Shown in pieces: positions 22,513-32,805 of a stretch of DNA of 64,000 nucleotides. The stretch is from Meghimatium bilineatum (taxonomy: Eukaryota > Mollusca > Gastropoda > Stylommatophora > Philomycidae), in NCBI GenBank assembly GCA_034231615.1, contig CM067298.1, positions 57,502,883-57,566,882 on the forward strand, given 5' to 3'. Positions within the stretch are counted from its first letter, which is position 1. The number at the start of each line of letters is the position of its first letter. The notes under the pieces are model-generated. The model was not told the origin of the DNA. It made no database searches and saw only the letters and a program-made list of their open reading frames with translations. Position numbers and translations under genes: made by a program.

Positions 22513-23084
22513 CAGTGTTTTCGAACCTTTTTATTTTGCCTCATTGTTGCATTCCATAAACTTTGCGATTTTCAAACTTTGCAACAAACTTTGCTATTTT
22601 CCTCCTACCGTAATGACTCCCGTTTATTGTTCTCTTGGATACACAAATACTCTGGTCGGTTTTGCGTTGGTAAACATTACTGATTTTTTTTTTTTTAAAG
22701 AAAAAAAAACGAAAAAAGAAAACAAATTGTTTTAGAATTAAATTTGTTTTTATAATTATAATTCTCTCTTTTTTTAAAAAAAGAAAAAGAGAGAAATTAG
22801 AATTATAAAAACAAATTAAATTTTAAAATAAATTGTTTCTTGTAACATTACTCAAGCACAAAAAATAAATACATTCATCTTGTCAAATTTAACCAGTGAC
22901 ATTTAAATTATTTAACCATGCCCATCTAAATCTTTCTAAAGTTCTGACACCCTCCCTCCCCCCACCTATGTAACATATACATATGTTTTATACTTAAAAA
23001 ATATGTTATCCCCCCACCTGAATTGCCCTCCCTCCCCCCCCCCCACTATAAACAATCAAATTGCCCCACTGTTGAGAAACACTG
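22513..23084. mobile_element. hAT-like non-autonomous element, ~570 bp
   Basis: The left end CAGTGTTTTCGAACC and right end TTGAGAAACACTG form imperfect hAT-type terminal inverted repeats. Flanks GTCTGAGA and GTATAGAG are only partly alike, so the 8-bp TSD is decayed or the limits are off by a base. Inside are a long palindrome (22717-22840) and C-rich runs (CCCTCCCTCCCC) near 22955 and 23030. There is no transposase frame; the short plus frames at 22486-22735 are not genes. Confidence 0.6.
22717..22840. repeat. Long AT-rich palindrome (~60-bp arms)
   Basis: Left arm AAACAAATTGTTTTAGAATT, then AAATTTGTTTTTATAATTAT and AATTCTCTCTTTTTTT, is answered by AAAAAAAGAAAAAGAGAG, AATTATAAAAACAAATTAAA and TAAATTGTTTCT. 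The symmetry centre is at 22775/22776 with essentially no loop. Arms differ by a few substitutions and small gaps. Confidence 0.9.
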
Positions 23085-24600
23085 GTATAGAGCATTTTGA
23101 TTTGATTTTTAGAACAGATCTACCTTAGCCAGCGTTTTCAGACGTAAACGGTCATCTATTATTTCGTGACACTTGTCTGAAACCTATCGGTCATAGAATA
23201 TCTTGCAGATTTCCTTTTGGTGAATAGAAAATGTGTATATTAACGGCAAAATGGTATTTCTCCTTAGCCATATCGATGTGACTGGAAGTCACAAATTATT
23301 AAACATATTGAAAGAATGGCAAAGTGAAAAAAACAGACTACCAAAACTAACAAATAACATTTGTAAGTGTCACGATTAAAAATCAAAATATTAAAAACAA
23401 AACTGTAATGTGTTGTACCTGCAGTTGATATACGAGACAAGCGCAATTATGTTTCTCTTTACGGGATGTTCCGATCTTTACACCAACCTCACACAATCTT
23501 GAGAGATACCATGATTCACAATTTTGAAAATAGAACATTTTCAAAAATTAAGAGACGTCGTCTCTTAACGAATTAATTATTCTATATTTTCAAGTTAATC
23601 CTCTCTTTTGGTAGTAGGAATAAGGAGATTTTAGAGATTATTCAAACACCCCCATTTGGTCTATAAAATTGATATGTAAATATCCGCAAAAAAGTTGTGA
23701 TGCAAGTCTATAAATCTCCCTCCCATTTTCAACGATGTTCCATTACGTAAACATATGCCAGCCTGAAAGAGTCGGTCTCGAATCATACAAAATACCTATT
23801 AAAAGAAGCCCTTCCTAAAATAATTCCATGTTTTCCCCTCAGGTCACAAGAAGAAGAAGAAGAAGATTATCTTGGCCCACAGTTGTGTCAATGCTTACTT
23901 CTCAATCATTTTTACACAATAAGCAGAACACTTTGTATATGCCATACATGGGCCTAGGTCACAGATCCGTTCCGTAATATTCACTAATGCCAATTTCACT
24001 ATTAAATAGTGTTTTATATTGGAGAACCACAATGTTATCCATCACTTCATTACTTATACACGCTGTAACATGACTTATATATGGGAGGCAGGTAGGAGGC
24101 TCGCAGGCCAAAATTAAACAATGGTTCACTTCCCCTGTTGCTCCGTACACTTCAATGACACAGACCATCTAAATGCTCGAAACTTCAAACTGATATTCAT
24201 TAAATATTGCTCATCTTGTACAATAACTATGCTCTTTGGAACCGCTATATTTATATTTTTGGTAGGCTAACATTATCGTCAGTAGCTTAACCTTAATTTA
24301 GGCCAGGTCTTGTCCTCCATCCTACTAACTAATATTGAGAAATAATAATAAATCAATTAAGTCTCCCGGAAGTGACTGCCTTACCCAACAAAAATACATT
24401 CGGGCGCTCGTGAATGAATAGGGACCTATTTCGCCTGAATTGCCTTAATTCCTACGTATAGATGTACTGCGTTGTTTTGTCAATTTTCAGTTAGCGTTTT
24501 ATTTCGTCTCTATCTCTCCAGATTCCGTATTGCCATTTATTATTCATATCCTTCTCGGATTTGTGTTTTTTGGTAAAGGTCTTTTCAGTGAAACGTCGAT
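23085..24600. other. No recognised gene
   Basis: About 1.5 kb. A (GAA)n run at 23850-23867 (CACAAGAAGAAGAAGAAGAA) resembles the 3' tail of the SINE/LINE-N group but lacks a recognisable body. Frames at 23264-23446 and 23959-24168 (minus) and 24491-24682 (minus) show no motifs. Confidence 0.4.
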
Positions 24601-24605
24601 TTGTA

Positions 24606-25318
24606 CGAGGCGTGTTCAAATGAAAACGGGACTTGTTACACCACGCGTGATAGAGCGCACTGATATTGATGACATTTTGCACTAGTAATGAGTATCCAAT
24701 AATTTACATACGGTCACGTGTTCATCTTCCCAGCATGCATATGTGCTGCAGAAGACTGTTAACAATATGGCGGGTGTGATTCCGAACCCGTCCAAAGTGA
24801 ATCAGCGTGCTGTGATCCAGTTTCTTTCATTTGAAGGATGTCAAGCAGTAGACATTCATCGGAGAATGAAGGCAGCATATGGTGACAAATGTTTGTCGAG
24901 GACCAGAGTGATGGAGTGGGTGCGTATGTTTAAAGACGGACGTGAGTTAACGGCAGATCTTGCACGGCCAGGTCAGGCGCATATTGTTGCAACAGAAGAA
25001 GCCATAGCCGTGCTTGATAAAGCAGTACTGACTGACCGTCGTCGGAGCATTCGTTCGCTTGCAGAAGAATTCCATATGTCAATTGGGACAGCCCACATGG
25101 TTCAGAGAACAGCCACGCAACTTTTTCTCGGACGGCATTCGACGTCTACCTAAACAGTGGGATGCTTGCCTAAATGCATACGGAGATTTTTTCTGATGAA
25201 CCCAGGTGCATTCTTATTCACAAGTGGTTGCTTTGTTCAATTCCGTTGAAAATATTAAATTGCGTATGATACTTTTTAAATAAATCCACAAGTCCCGATT
25301 TCATTTGAACACGCCTCG
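24606..25318 (+). mobile_element. Mariner-family transposon, 713 bp, internally deleted
   Basis: Terminal inverted repeats of about 31 bp bound it: it starts CGAGGCGTGTTCAAATGAAA and ends TTTCATTTGAACACGCCTCG, with a TA dinucleotide on each side (24604-24605 and 25319-25320) as expected for Tc1/mariner. The interior encodes only the transposase N-terminus and a scrap of its C-terminus. A full mariner is about 1.3 kb, so roughly 600 bp is missing. Confidence 0.9.
24743..25153 (+). pseudogene. Mariner transposase remnant (helix-turn-helix part only)
   Basis: The 136-codon frame contains VIQFLSFEGCQAVDIHRRMK (residues ~25-44) and SRTRVMEWVRMFKDGR (~53-68), the first helix-turn-helix of mariner transposases. 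After it comes TDRRRSIRSLAEEFHMSIGT (~97-116), the second. At about residue 123 the sequence jumps to the protein's far C-terminus. In the next frame GIRRLPKQWDACLNAYGDFF is readable near 25133-25190, matching the usual final G-I..L...W..C....G.YF block. All three catalytic DD(D/E) residues lie in the missing part. The product, if made, could bind TIRs but not cut DNA. A GVIPNPSK-like start at 24767 is also possible for the initiator. Confidence 0.85.
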
Positions 25319-25384
25319 TATGTGTATTGCTGTTTGCCTGATGTAATTCACACAATTTAATTTTCGTGTATATAATTTTCGTCA

Positions 25385-26299
25385 ACATAAGGCACGATGA
25401 GACAAAACTAGAAAGAACAGTATGATATGGGATACGATGAGACGATCCTAGACGGGACAATATAAGATAAGACAGATGAGACAATGCAACATTTTACAAG
25501 GCACGACTAGCAAGGCAACATAAAATAAGACACGTTGAGACAGGACTAGATAAGACAACATTAGATAAGTCACGATGAGACAAGATAACATTAGATAAGA
25601 CAAGATTAGACAAGACAACATATGGTAAGACACGATGAGTCTATGCCAGACAAGATAACATAAGACAAGATACGATGATACAAGAACATAGAAGATGTCA
25701 CGATAAGACAATACTATACAGCATCAGATAAGACAAGCTTAGATAAGACAAGATTAGACAGGACAACATAAGTTAAAACACGATGAGACAAGACTACACA
25801 AGGCAACATTATAAATGACAAGACTATAAAATACAAGGTAAGACACGATGAGACAAGACTAGACAAGACAAAATTACTTAAGACAAGAATAAACACAACA
25901 ATGAGACAAAAGTATTAAAGATAATATTAGATAAGACAAAACCACTTAACTTAAGACACCATGAGACAATACCAGATAAGGTAGCAAGGTAAGACAGAAT
26001 GAGACTCGACAACATTAGATAAGACACGATAAGATAAAGCTAGATACGGCACATAGAAGAAAAAGCGATGAGACAGGACTAGATAAAACAACATAAGATA
26101 AGACACGATGAGAAAAGACTAAACAAGACATCATTAGATAGGACTGGAGAATGTAAAATAAAATAAGACACGATAATACATGATTAGATAAGAAAAAATA
26201 GACAAGAAATGATGAGACAGAATAACAAGATAATATAAGCTAAGACACGCTGAGACAAGACTAAAGGCAACATAAATTTAAACTCAATGAGACAAGACT
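25385..26299. repeat. Degenerate flank of the 40-bp satellite
   Basis: Loosely repeated AAGACACGATGAGACAAGAC and TAGATAAGACAACATAAGAT words at 30-45-bp spacing, with many substitutions and indels. They are clearly related to the regular array that follows. Minus frames 25448-25711 and 25714-25896 (SCLILSYLMLSCL-type) are by-products. Confidence 0.85.
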
Positions 26300-27395
26300 A
26301 GAGAAGGTAACTTGAAACACGATACGATGAGACACGACTAGATAAGGTAACGTGAAACACGACACGATGAGTCACGACTAGATAAGGTAACTTGAAACAC
26401 GACACGATGAGTCACGACTAGATAAGGTAACTTGAAACACGACACGATGAGTCACGACTAGATAAGGTAACTTGAAACACGATACGATGAGCCACGACTA
26501 GATAAGGTAACTTGAAACACGACACGATGAGCCACGACTAGATAAGGTAACTTGAAACGCGACACGATGAGTCACGACTAGATAAGGTAACTTGAAACAC
26601 GACACGATGAGTCACGACTAGATAAGGTAACTTGAAACACGATACGATGAGCCACGACTAGATAAGATAACTTGAAACACGATACGATGAGCCACGACTA
26701 GATAAGATAACTTGAAACACGACACGATGAGTCACGACTAGATAAGGTAACTTGAAACGCGACACGATGAGTCACGACTAGATAAGGTAACGTGAAACAC
26801 GACACGATGAGTCACGACTAGATAAGGTAACTTGAAACACGATACGATGAGCCACGACTAGATAAGGTAACTTGAAACACGATACGATGAGTCACGACTA
26901 GATAAGGTAACTTGAAACATGACACGATGAGTCACGACTAGATAAGGTAACTTGAAACGCGATACGATGAGTCACGACTAGATAAGATAACTTGAAACAC
27001 GACACGATGAGTCACGACTAGATAAGGTAACTTGAAACGCGACACGATGAGTCACGACTAGATAAGGTAACTTGAAACACGACACGATGAGTCACGACTA
27101 GATAAGGTAACTTGAAACACGATACGATGAGCCACGACTAGATAAGATAACTTGAAACGCGATACGATGAGTCACGACTAGATAAGATAACTTGAAACAC
27201 GACACGATGAGCCACGACTAGATAAGGTAACTTGAAACGCGACACGATGATACAAGACTAAATGGGGAAACTTGAAACAAGATACGATGATAAAAGACTA
27301 GGTAAGGTAACTGACTAGATAAGGTAACTTGAAACACGACACGATGAGACAAGACTAGATAAGGTCACTTGAAAAATACGACACGATGAGACACA
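26300..27395. repeat. 40-bp satellite, about 27 copies
   Basis: The unit GATAAGGTAACTTGAAACAC plus GACACGATGAGTCACGACTA is in exact 40-bp register from 26341 to about 27240. A few sites vary repeatedly (GATACG/GACACG, GAGCCACG/GAGTCACG, AAACGC/AAACAC, AAGATAA/AAGGTAA). The right end decays over the last 150 bp. Confidence 0.95.
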
Positions 27396-28134
27396 ACGTC
27401 TTCTACTCTAATGAACTTCATATATACATCTGTGACAACTCTGTATATTGTGCGTATCTTTCTACTTTTATCTTATCCAAGGGTGTCCCAGTCTTTCTTC
27501 CCAACATTTTATTTAATGTAATTAATCTTTGATTTTCCTTGGACTCGTTTATTGGTAATATGCTATATGCTGATTATACTATGTCGTGAACATTCCCCAT
27601 TTTGAGTGAACTTCCTCTTCTGAATATCTCCTCTACATTACTTCATTCTTACAGTAATTGGACATTCATATTTATTTTTAACATCCATCAGATATTACAA
27701 TCTCAGATCTAGTTATTACAGTAATATATAGTTTTAAGTTGCCTGTATTTGCAGCTCTGCTTTTGTCAAGCTCCATTTGAATTCTTATTAGTACAGTATT
27801 GTCTTGTGTTCTGACTAGGTTAATTTCAGCTCCTTGTAACCTTGTAAGTCCTTGTCTTTTATAATATTACATTTAAAATCTTACTTTTAAATATATCCGT
27901 AACATATGTTTCTCTCTCCACTGCCGAAGACGGATGTGTTGGGACATTGGCGCAAATAAAACTTTATTAATAATATCACAGAAAAAGCGTCTAGGAGATT
28001 CCACTTGCTAAAGCTTCTTACAAGTACATCCTGAGGAGACGACAAGACAACACTTAGACATGCATACATATGATACATGGAATCCATATATAATCTCTCC
28101 TTGCAGGCCACATCATCAAAAATCTTTTGCACGC
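27396..28134. other. Mostly unassigned; SINE-A head fragment at 27919-27966
   Basis: The string CTGCCGAAGACGGATGTGTT GGGACATTGGCGCAAATAAA at 27921-27960 is the 5' part of SINE-A without the rest. Otherwise no feature. The 81-codon minus frame at 27887-28132 runs across it and is not a gene. Confidence 0.6.
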
Positions 28135-28280
28135 ACTTGCACAGAGTGCAAAGTCAGACTCTTCGCTTCATTTGTGGTGACATGAGATGAACACCAACAG
28201 TGGCTTAGACATAGAGCCACTAGACATGAGAAAAATAAGACATCTATAGAAGTTGTGGAAAGATACAAAAGAAACCTAAA
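28135..28280 (+). mobile_element. LINE fragment: RT-RNase H connecting region
   Basis: The plus strand reads RVQSQTLRFICGDMR (28145-28189), then with frame changes TPTVA and LDIEPLDMRKIRHL (28203-28247). This is the conserved VQN.ALRLI.G...TP....E....PL..RR block found between RT and RNase H, as in KVQNAGLRLISGGMKTTSI of the LINE at 31050. It is only ~150 bp long. Confidence 0.6.
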
Positions 28281-28380
28281 CTATATTTATTCGTGCTGTG
28301 AACGGTAAAAAGTATTACTTTGTGTTTCTCATGAATATCTACTGATCTAGATTTTAGCATGATAATGTTTCTGGTAGTAG

Positions 28381-28941
28381 ATGTTGAAGATGGACGCAGT
28401 CACTTTTTTTTTTTTTTTTAAATTGCTGCCTTGCAATCACCATCGGGAGATGGAAAGGCTAGGGGAGACAACCCAGACAGAAAAATCACAACCCAGCCTG
28501 CCGAAGACGGAGTGTGTTAGCCAGCGATGGCGCAGATACTGGCATAAATTAGGGCACACACGCTTTTACAGAAATGTGCTCATGCGACAATCAACCCTGT
28601 CATCATGGCGTCGCTCCTATCAGCGAAAACCGGGGAGGAGCGGAGCCGGGCCCCTTGCCTCGAAAGGGCCCACCCAAGCGACCGGTGTTTCTGCTAACCT
28701 GGAGGTCAAGGGAAAGCAGAGTAGTGCTACTGACCAAACCAAACTAAACCAAACCAAATGCCTCAGAGTTGCTAAGTGGAATGCAGAAGGAGTGCGAAAC
28801 AAAAAGCCTGAGCTACAAGAATTCCTGAGGAAAAACCAGATTGACATAATATGCATTCAAGAGACGCACCTAAAGGACACACAGGGATTATTTGTTCGAG
28901 GTTATGAGTCCTTCCGCCAAGGTCGACTCAAAAGAGTCTGA
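28381..28941 (+). pseudogene. LINE-N endonuclease N-terminus
   Basis: The 186-codon frame ends with the endonuclease start: LRVAKWNAEGVRNKKPELQE (residues ~128-147) and IDIICIQETHL (~152-162). The N of WNAEG and the E of QETHL correspond to metal-binding residues of AP-type endonucleases. The frame stops at 28939. The first ~100 codons show no domain and include an F-run from the T-tract, so they are probably 5' UTR and flank. Continuation in another frame gives LLPEGEISITNCYNPPATKM near 29015-29080 and then SPDLAMATDDI and QLGGSDHVPVIL (29149-29250). The GDFN motif that should lie between is absent. Confidence 0.8.
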
Positions 28942-29575
28942 CGTTAGTAAAAACATCAATACCTGCAGCAGAAGTTAAAAGATCCGGAGAAGGAGAACTG
29001 GAACATATAACAGTAAAATTGTTGCTACCTGAAGGAGAAATATCAATAACAAACTGCTACAACCCTCCTGCCACCAAAATGGAACTTTGTTAACTAAAGA
29101 TAGAGGAATCAAGACACCTAATAGTGGAGTCTGGAAAAAAACTAGCTCACCAGACCTTGCCATGGCAACAGATGACATAGATAGACACATTACAAAAACA
29201 GTAGAAAGTCAACTGGGAGGAAGTGACCATGTACCAGTCATCCTGCAAATCGCCAAGTCAGGAAGTACATGACATCACAGCATGTCCCCAAGCTGGAACT
29301 TCAAAAAATCAAATTGGACCCTCTTAAGTGAACAAACAGACCAGCTTTGCCAGAATATCACCCTCACTAACAACATAAACCACAACATCTCACAAATAAA
29401 CAAAGTGATACTACAATCCGCACAGAAGGCAATCCCAAGGGGCAGACGAAGAGCATACAAGTCTTATTGGAGTGAGACTCTAGAAAAATTGCATAACGAG
29501 CTGAATGATGCAAGAAGTACAATGGAGTAAAACCCTACAGCAGAAAACACAAAGAAACACAATGAAATCAAACAC

Positions 29576-30684
29576 ATGTTCAATGAGCAGAAAAAAACAG
29601 AGATACAAAAGAGCTGGCATGAAAAGACCAGCAGTCTAAACATGACAAAAGATACAAGTAAACTATGGAACCTTACAAGAACTCTAAATGAAAAAACAAA
29701 GAATTCCCACTACAAGACTGTCATCGAAGAAGAGGGAAAATTCCACACAGGGAAAATGGCAGCAAACATTTTAGCTGACTTCTACAAGGAAGAAAGCACA
29801 ACAACACTCTCTCATACACGTATCAAAGAAGTCAAAAAAGAAATTAAAAGAAAACTAAAGAATCAAAATCCAGAGCACTGCATGAAGACACCCTTCACCA
29901 TCGCAGAACTAATTGGTGCCATAGGAAAACTAAAAACCAAAAAGGCCCCAGGAAAAGACGACATAACCAATGATATGATCAGGAACCTAGGGCCAATCAG
30001 CAGAAACAAGCTCCTTACCATCTTTAACCAATCATGGAAAACTGGTAAAATTCCAGACTTGTGGCGTGAAGCTGTCATCATCCCAATTGGGGAAAAAAAA
30101 GGAAAAACAAGCAAGTCAAGCTACCAACCAGTCAGCCTCTTGAGTTGCAAAGGGAAAACAACGGAGAGAATGGTCAACTCTAGACTGATAAAATACCTAG
30201 AAGAAAACCAAAAGCTCACAAGACACAGTCGGTCTATAGGAAAAATAGAAGCACTGAAGACCAGCTTATATAGCTAGCACAGGAAATCGAAAATGCTTTC
30301 CAAAAGAAGGAAAAAGTGCTGGCTACTTTTATGGACTTAAGTAAGGCCTTCGATAAGGTGTGGAAAGAGGGAGTCCTCTTCAAGCTTCTCCAAAACAAAA
30401 TTGAAGGCAGAAAGTTTAGCTGGATAAAAGATTTCCTCTGCTACCGCACTGCAAGAGTAAAAGTAGATGGTAAACTAAGCAAACGTGTTACTCTGCAACA
30501 AGGAGTACCTCAAGGAGGAGTGATCTCTCCTACCCTCTTCCTAGTATTCATCACTGATATGGGAGAGAAACTGTCACATCATATTTCAAAGGCTCTTCAT
30601 GCAGATGACTTTGCTGCCTGGAGTGCGGCAGGAAACCTATCCACTGCAAAAAAAAGAGAATTCAGACAGCACTTGACACCTTAA
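29576..30684 (+). pseudogene. LINE-N reverse transcriptase, frame-broken
   Basis: Two open frames (29576-30277 and 30316-30684) and the gap between them make one RT. The first has the linker and KLKTKKAPGKDDITNDMIRN (about residues 117-136), WREAVIIPIGEKKGKTSKSS and YQPVSLLSCKGKTTERMV (usual R-P-ISL). The second has FMDLSKAFDKVWKEGVLFKL with the first catalytic D, LQQGVPQGGVISPTLF, and the catalytic ALHADDFAAW box, where HADD replaces YADD as in other LINEs of this group. After 30655 a frame shift leads to WASDWGVQINLSKT and NPTYLGVTLDKRLTWKPHL. All three catalytic aspartates are present, so damage is by frameshift only. Confidence 0.88.
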
Positions 30685-31087
30685 GTGAATGGGCATCTGA
30701 CTGGGGAGTCCAGATCAACCTCTCCAAAACGGTGACAACCATCTTCTCACTTTCAAACCACCAAGAAAAAGCCAATCTTAAAATAAATGGAAGTGAGCTA
30801 GCACATGCGGAGAACCCTACATATCTAGGGGTCACACTAGACAAGCGACTCACCTGGAAACCACACCTAATAACCACCGAGCAAAAAAAACCAGGAGGCT
30901 ATCCTTGATGAAGAAACTTGCAGGAACAAGCTGGGGAGCAAATGGAAATATTCTTCGAAAAGTCTACTTGGGTACAGTCAGACCTGTAGTAGAATATGGA
31001 ATGACAGCCTGGGCATCAGCATAAAAAACAAACACCAATCGCCTATCTAAAGTACAAAATGCAGGACTTCGACTTATCTCTGGAGGG

Positions 31088-32278
31088 ATGAAAACCACTT
31101 CAATCCATGCAATGGAAAAACATGCAAACATCCGCCCACTGGATGACAGAAGAGAAGAAAGAGTGCTTGTTCAAAGGGAAAAAATTAAGCGCATGCCAAA
31201 CCATCCGATGTATGCGCAAATTTCTAGATCAACCACAAGCAGGTTGAAGAGAACCAGCTTCTGTCACATCTCTAAAGATATCCATGAACAACATAAAGAA
31301 ATCCTCACAAACCTCCCAAATGAAATAGAAACACTAACGGACTTTGAAGAGCCAGGCAATAGTCTCCAGAATTTCTCCATAATAACACAGGTTCCTGGAA
31401 TAATTAATAAGCAATACCAAATTCCACCTCAACTAAAAGCATTGACACTGGAGATGATAGAAATAAAACACAATCCCAAGGATTGGACACATGTCTACAC
31501 AGATGGATCGGCAGAAGGAGCAGTAAGGAATGGAGGAGGTGGAATTTTTATAAGACTCAAAGATGGGAAGACAATATCAAAAGCTTTTCCAACCGGGAAA
31601 TACTCCTCTAATTTTAGAGCAGAAGCAGTTGCACTCCATCAAGCACTGAAAGGCTTCACTGAACCAGGACTGCCAAGACCAAAGAAGATAGTCATATTCA
31701 CAGATTGCAGATCCCTACTGGAATCAATCCAGAGCAACAGAAACGAAAGCCTTCTGTACAACACCAGACATGAGCTAAGACAGATCCAAAAATCAACAGC
31801 TATTGCTCTTCAGTGGATACCATCACACTGTGGAATCATGGGAAATGAGAAAGCGGATGCTCTGTCAAAGGCAGGACGTGAAATGGAGCAACACAGACAC
31901 CCACTGTCTTACGGAAAAGTAAAAACAATAATCCGCAACACATCAGCAAAGTGGAAGAAAGAAATGGAAGGGGAATACGAACATGATGCAATACATCTCC
32001 TCCAAAGATATCAACAGACCACAATATTTCGCCTTAGAACAGGCCACTGCAGACTGTTGGGTCACCTTTATCGATTAAGGATCTCATACACAGATGAATG
32101 TCCATTTGGATCCGGAACCCAGACTCCAGAACACATACTTCAGGACTGCCCAACATACAAAGAGCAAAGACAGCAGACCTGGCCAGAGGATACAGACTTG
32201 AGGCAAAAGCTATGGGGCAGCAGCTCTGACCTGGAGAAGACAGTGGACTTCGTCTTGATGACAGGTCTGACGGTATAG
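31088..32278 (+). CDS. LINE-N RNase H and C-terminal domain (396 codons, uninterrupted)
   Basis: The methionine at 31088 is simply the first in an open stretch; in the parent element this is the C-terminal third of ORF2. RNase H motifs with catalytic acids are THVYTDGSAEGAV (D near residue 139), FRAEAVALHQALK (E near 179), VIFTDCRSLLES (D near 207) and LQWIPSHCGIMGNEKADALS (H and D near 244-254). Then TTIFRLRTGHCRLLGHLYRL and the knuckle C-P-F...TPEHILQDCP follow. The product ends FVLMTGLTV. RNase H removes the RNA strand during target-primed reverse transcription. Unlike the upstream RT, this part has no stops or frameshifts. Confidence 0.85.
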   Translation: MKTTSIHAMEKHANIRPLDDRREERVLVQREKIKRMPNHPMYAQISRSTTSRLKRTSFCHISKDIHEQHKEILTNLPNEIETLTDFEEPGNSLQNFSIITQVPGIINKQYQIPPQLKALTLEMIEIKHNPKDWTHVYTDGSAEGAVRNGGGGIFIRLKDGKTISKAFPTGKYSSNFRAEAVALHQALKGFTEPGLPRPKKIVIFTDCRSLLESIQSNRNESLLYNTRHELRQIQKSTAIALQWIPSHCGIMGNEKADALSKAGREMEQHRHPLSYGKVKTIIRNTSAKWKKEMEGEYEHDAIHLLQRYQQTTIFRLRTGHCRLLGHLYRLRISYTDECPFGSGTQTPEHILQDCPTYKEQRQQTWPEDTDLRQKLWGSSSDLEKTVDFVLMTGLTV

Positions 32279-32318
32279 CATGACCACATGCTGAACGCAG
32301 AAGAAGAAGAAGTCACCT

Positions 32319-32790
32319 TTCATTTAGTTTCAGTAATTTTAAAATTTCAATTTTCTTTTTCTCCGTCCACGATATTCGTAGGATCTATCTGTAGCATTTA
32401 ATTTCATTTTATTCTTTGGGATATTGTCTTGCTTAAAGTCCAAGTCTCGGCATCCATATGTTTCCAAAGGGGGAAACACATGATCTTTAAAGGGTTACTT
32501 TAGTGCCGTTATTACTACTTTGCCATAGCGTTCTCCTTTGTGTTAATTAGAGTGTTGCAATTGCGAGTCTTTTTCTAATCTCGACTGAACAATCTCCGGA
32601 ACTGTTTATATTTATTCCCAGATATTCGAATTTGTGTACACATTATAGTTCTATATTGTTTATATTGTCTATGTTAACTATTGGTTAGATCTTTTTTTTT
32701 CGTCTGTTGTCATAATTTTTGTATTATGTGCGTTTAGATATATATTTTGGATCTAACTGTACTTCTTTGTTGTTGTGATTAGCCGTTTCA
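32319..32790 (-). mobile_element. LINE-K fragment, minus strand
   Basis: The reverse complement of 32319-32790 matches 13140-13700 closely. On the plus strand CCTACGAATATCATGGAC (13646-13663) corresponds to GTCCACGATATTCGTAGG here (32366-32383), and the AAACTAAATGAAGG end of the shared segment is at 32319. Encoded blocks are the FKYLG-like, R-RLAIATL and RKILRIS regions. It touches the tail of LINE-N directly. Confidence 0.8.
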
Positions 32791-32805
32791 GTCCCTCAGG
32801 ATGTA

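Larger units (their letters stand above)
28440..32312 (+). mobile_element. LINE-N: near full-length RNase H-bearing non-LTR retrotransposon (Nimb/I-like)
   Basis: Domain order is apurinic-type endonuclease, reverse transcriptase, connecting region, RNase H, C-terminal zinc knuckle, then a short 3' UTR ending in ATGCTGAACGCAGAAGAAGA and a GAA tail (to about 32312). This is the layout of the I/Nimb/Jockey-related LINEs. The exact 5' limit is uncertain; a T-run sits at 28405-28420, and 28499-28546 resembles the SINE-A head. The endonuclease has a central deletion near 29116, and the RT is split by frameshifts near 30240, 30655 and 30890. RNase H to the end is intact. It is a dead copy but the best template in the window. 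It lies tail to tail with another copy at 32806-35565. Confidence 0.9.

Noticed and set aside
23850..23867. (GAA)n as a SINE tail
   Set aside because: No SINE body precedes it in either direction, so it is only noted as a microsatellite.
26300..27395. CRISPR-like array of regular 40-bp spacing
   Set aside because: The whole unit repeats, with no unique spacers, no leader and no cas genes; the genome is eukaryotic.
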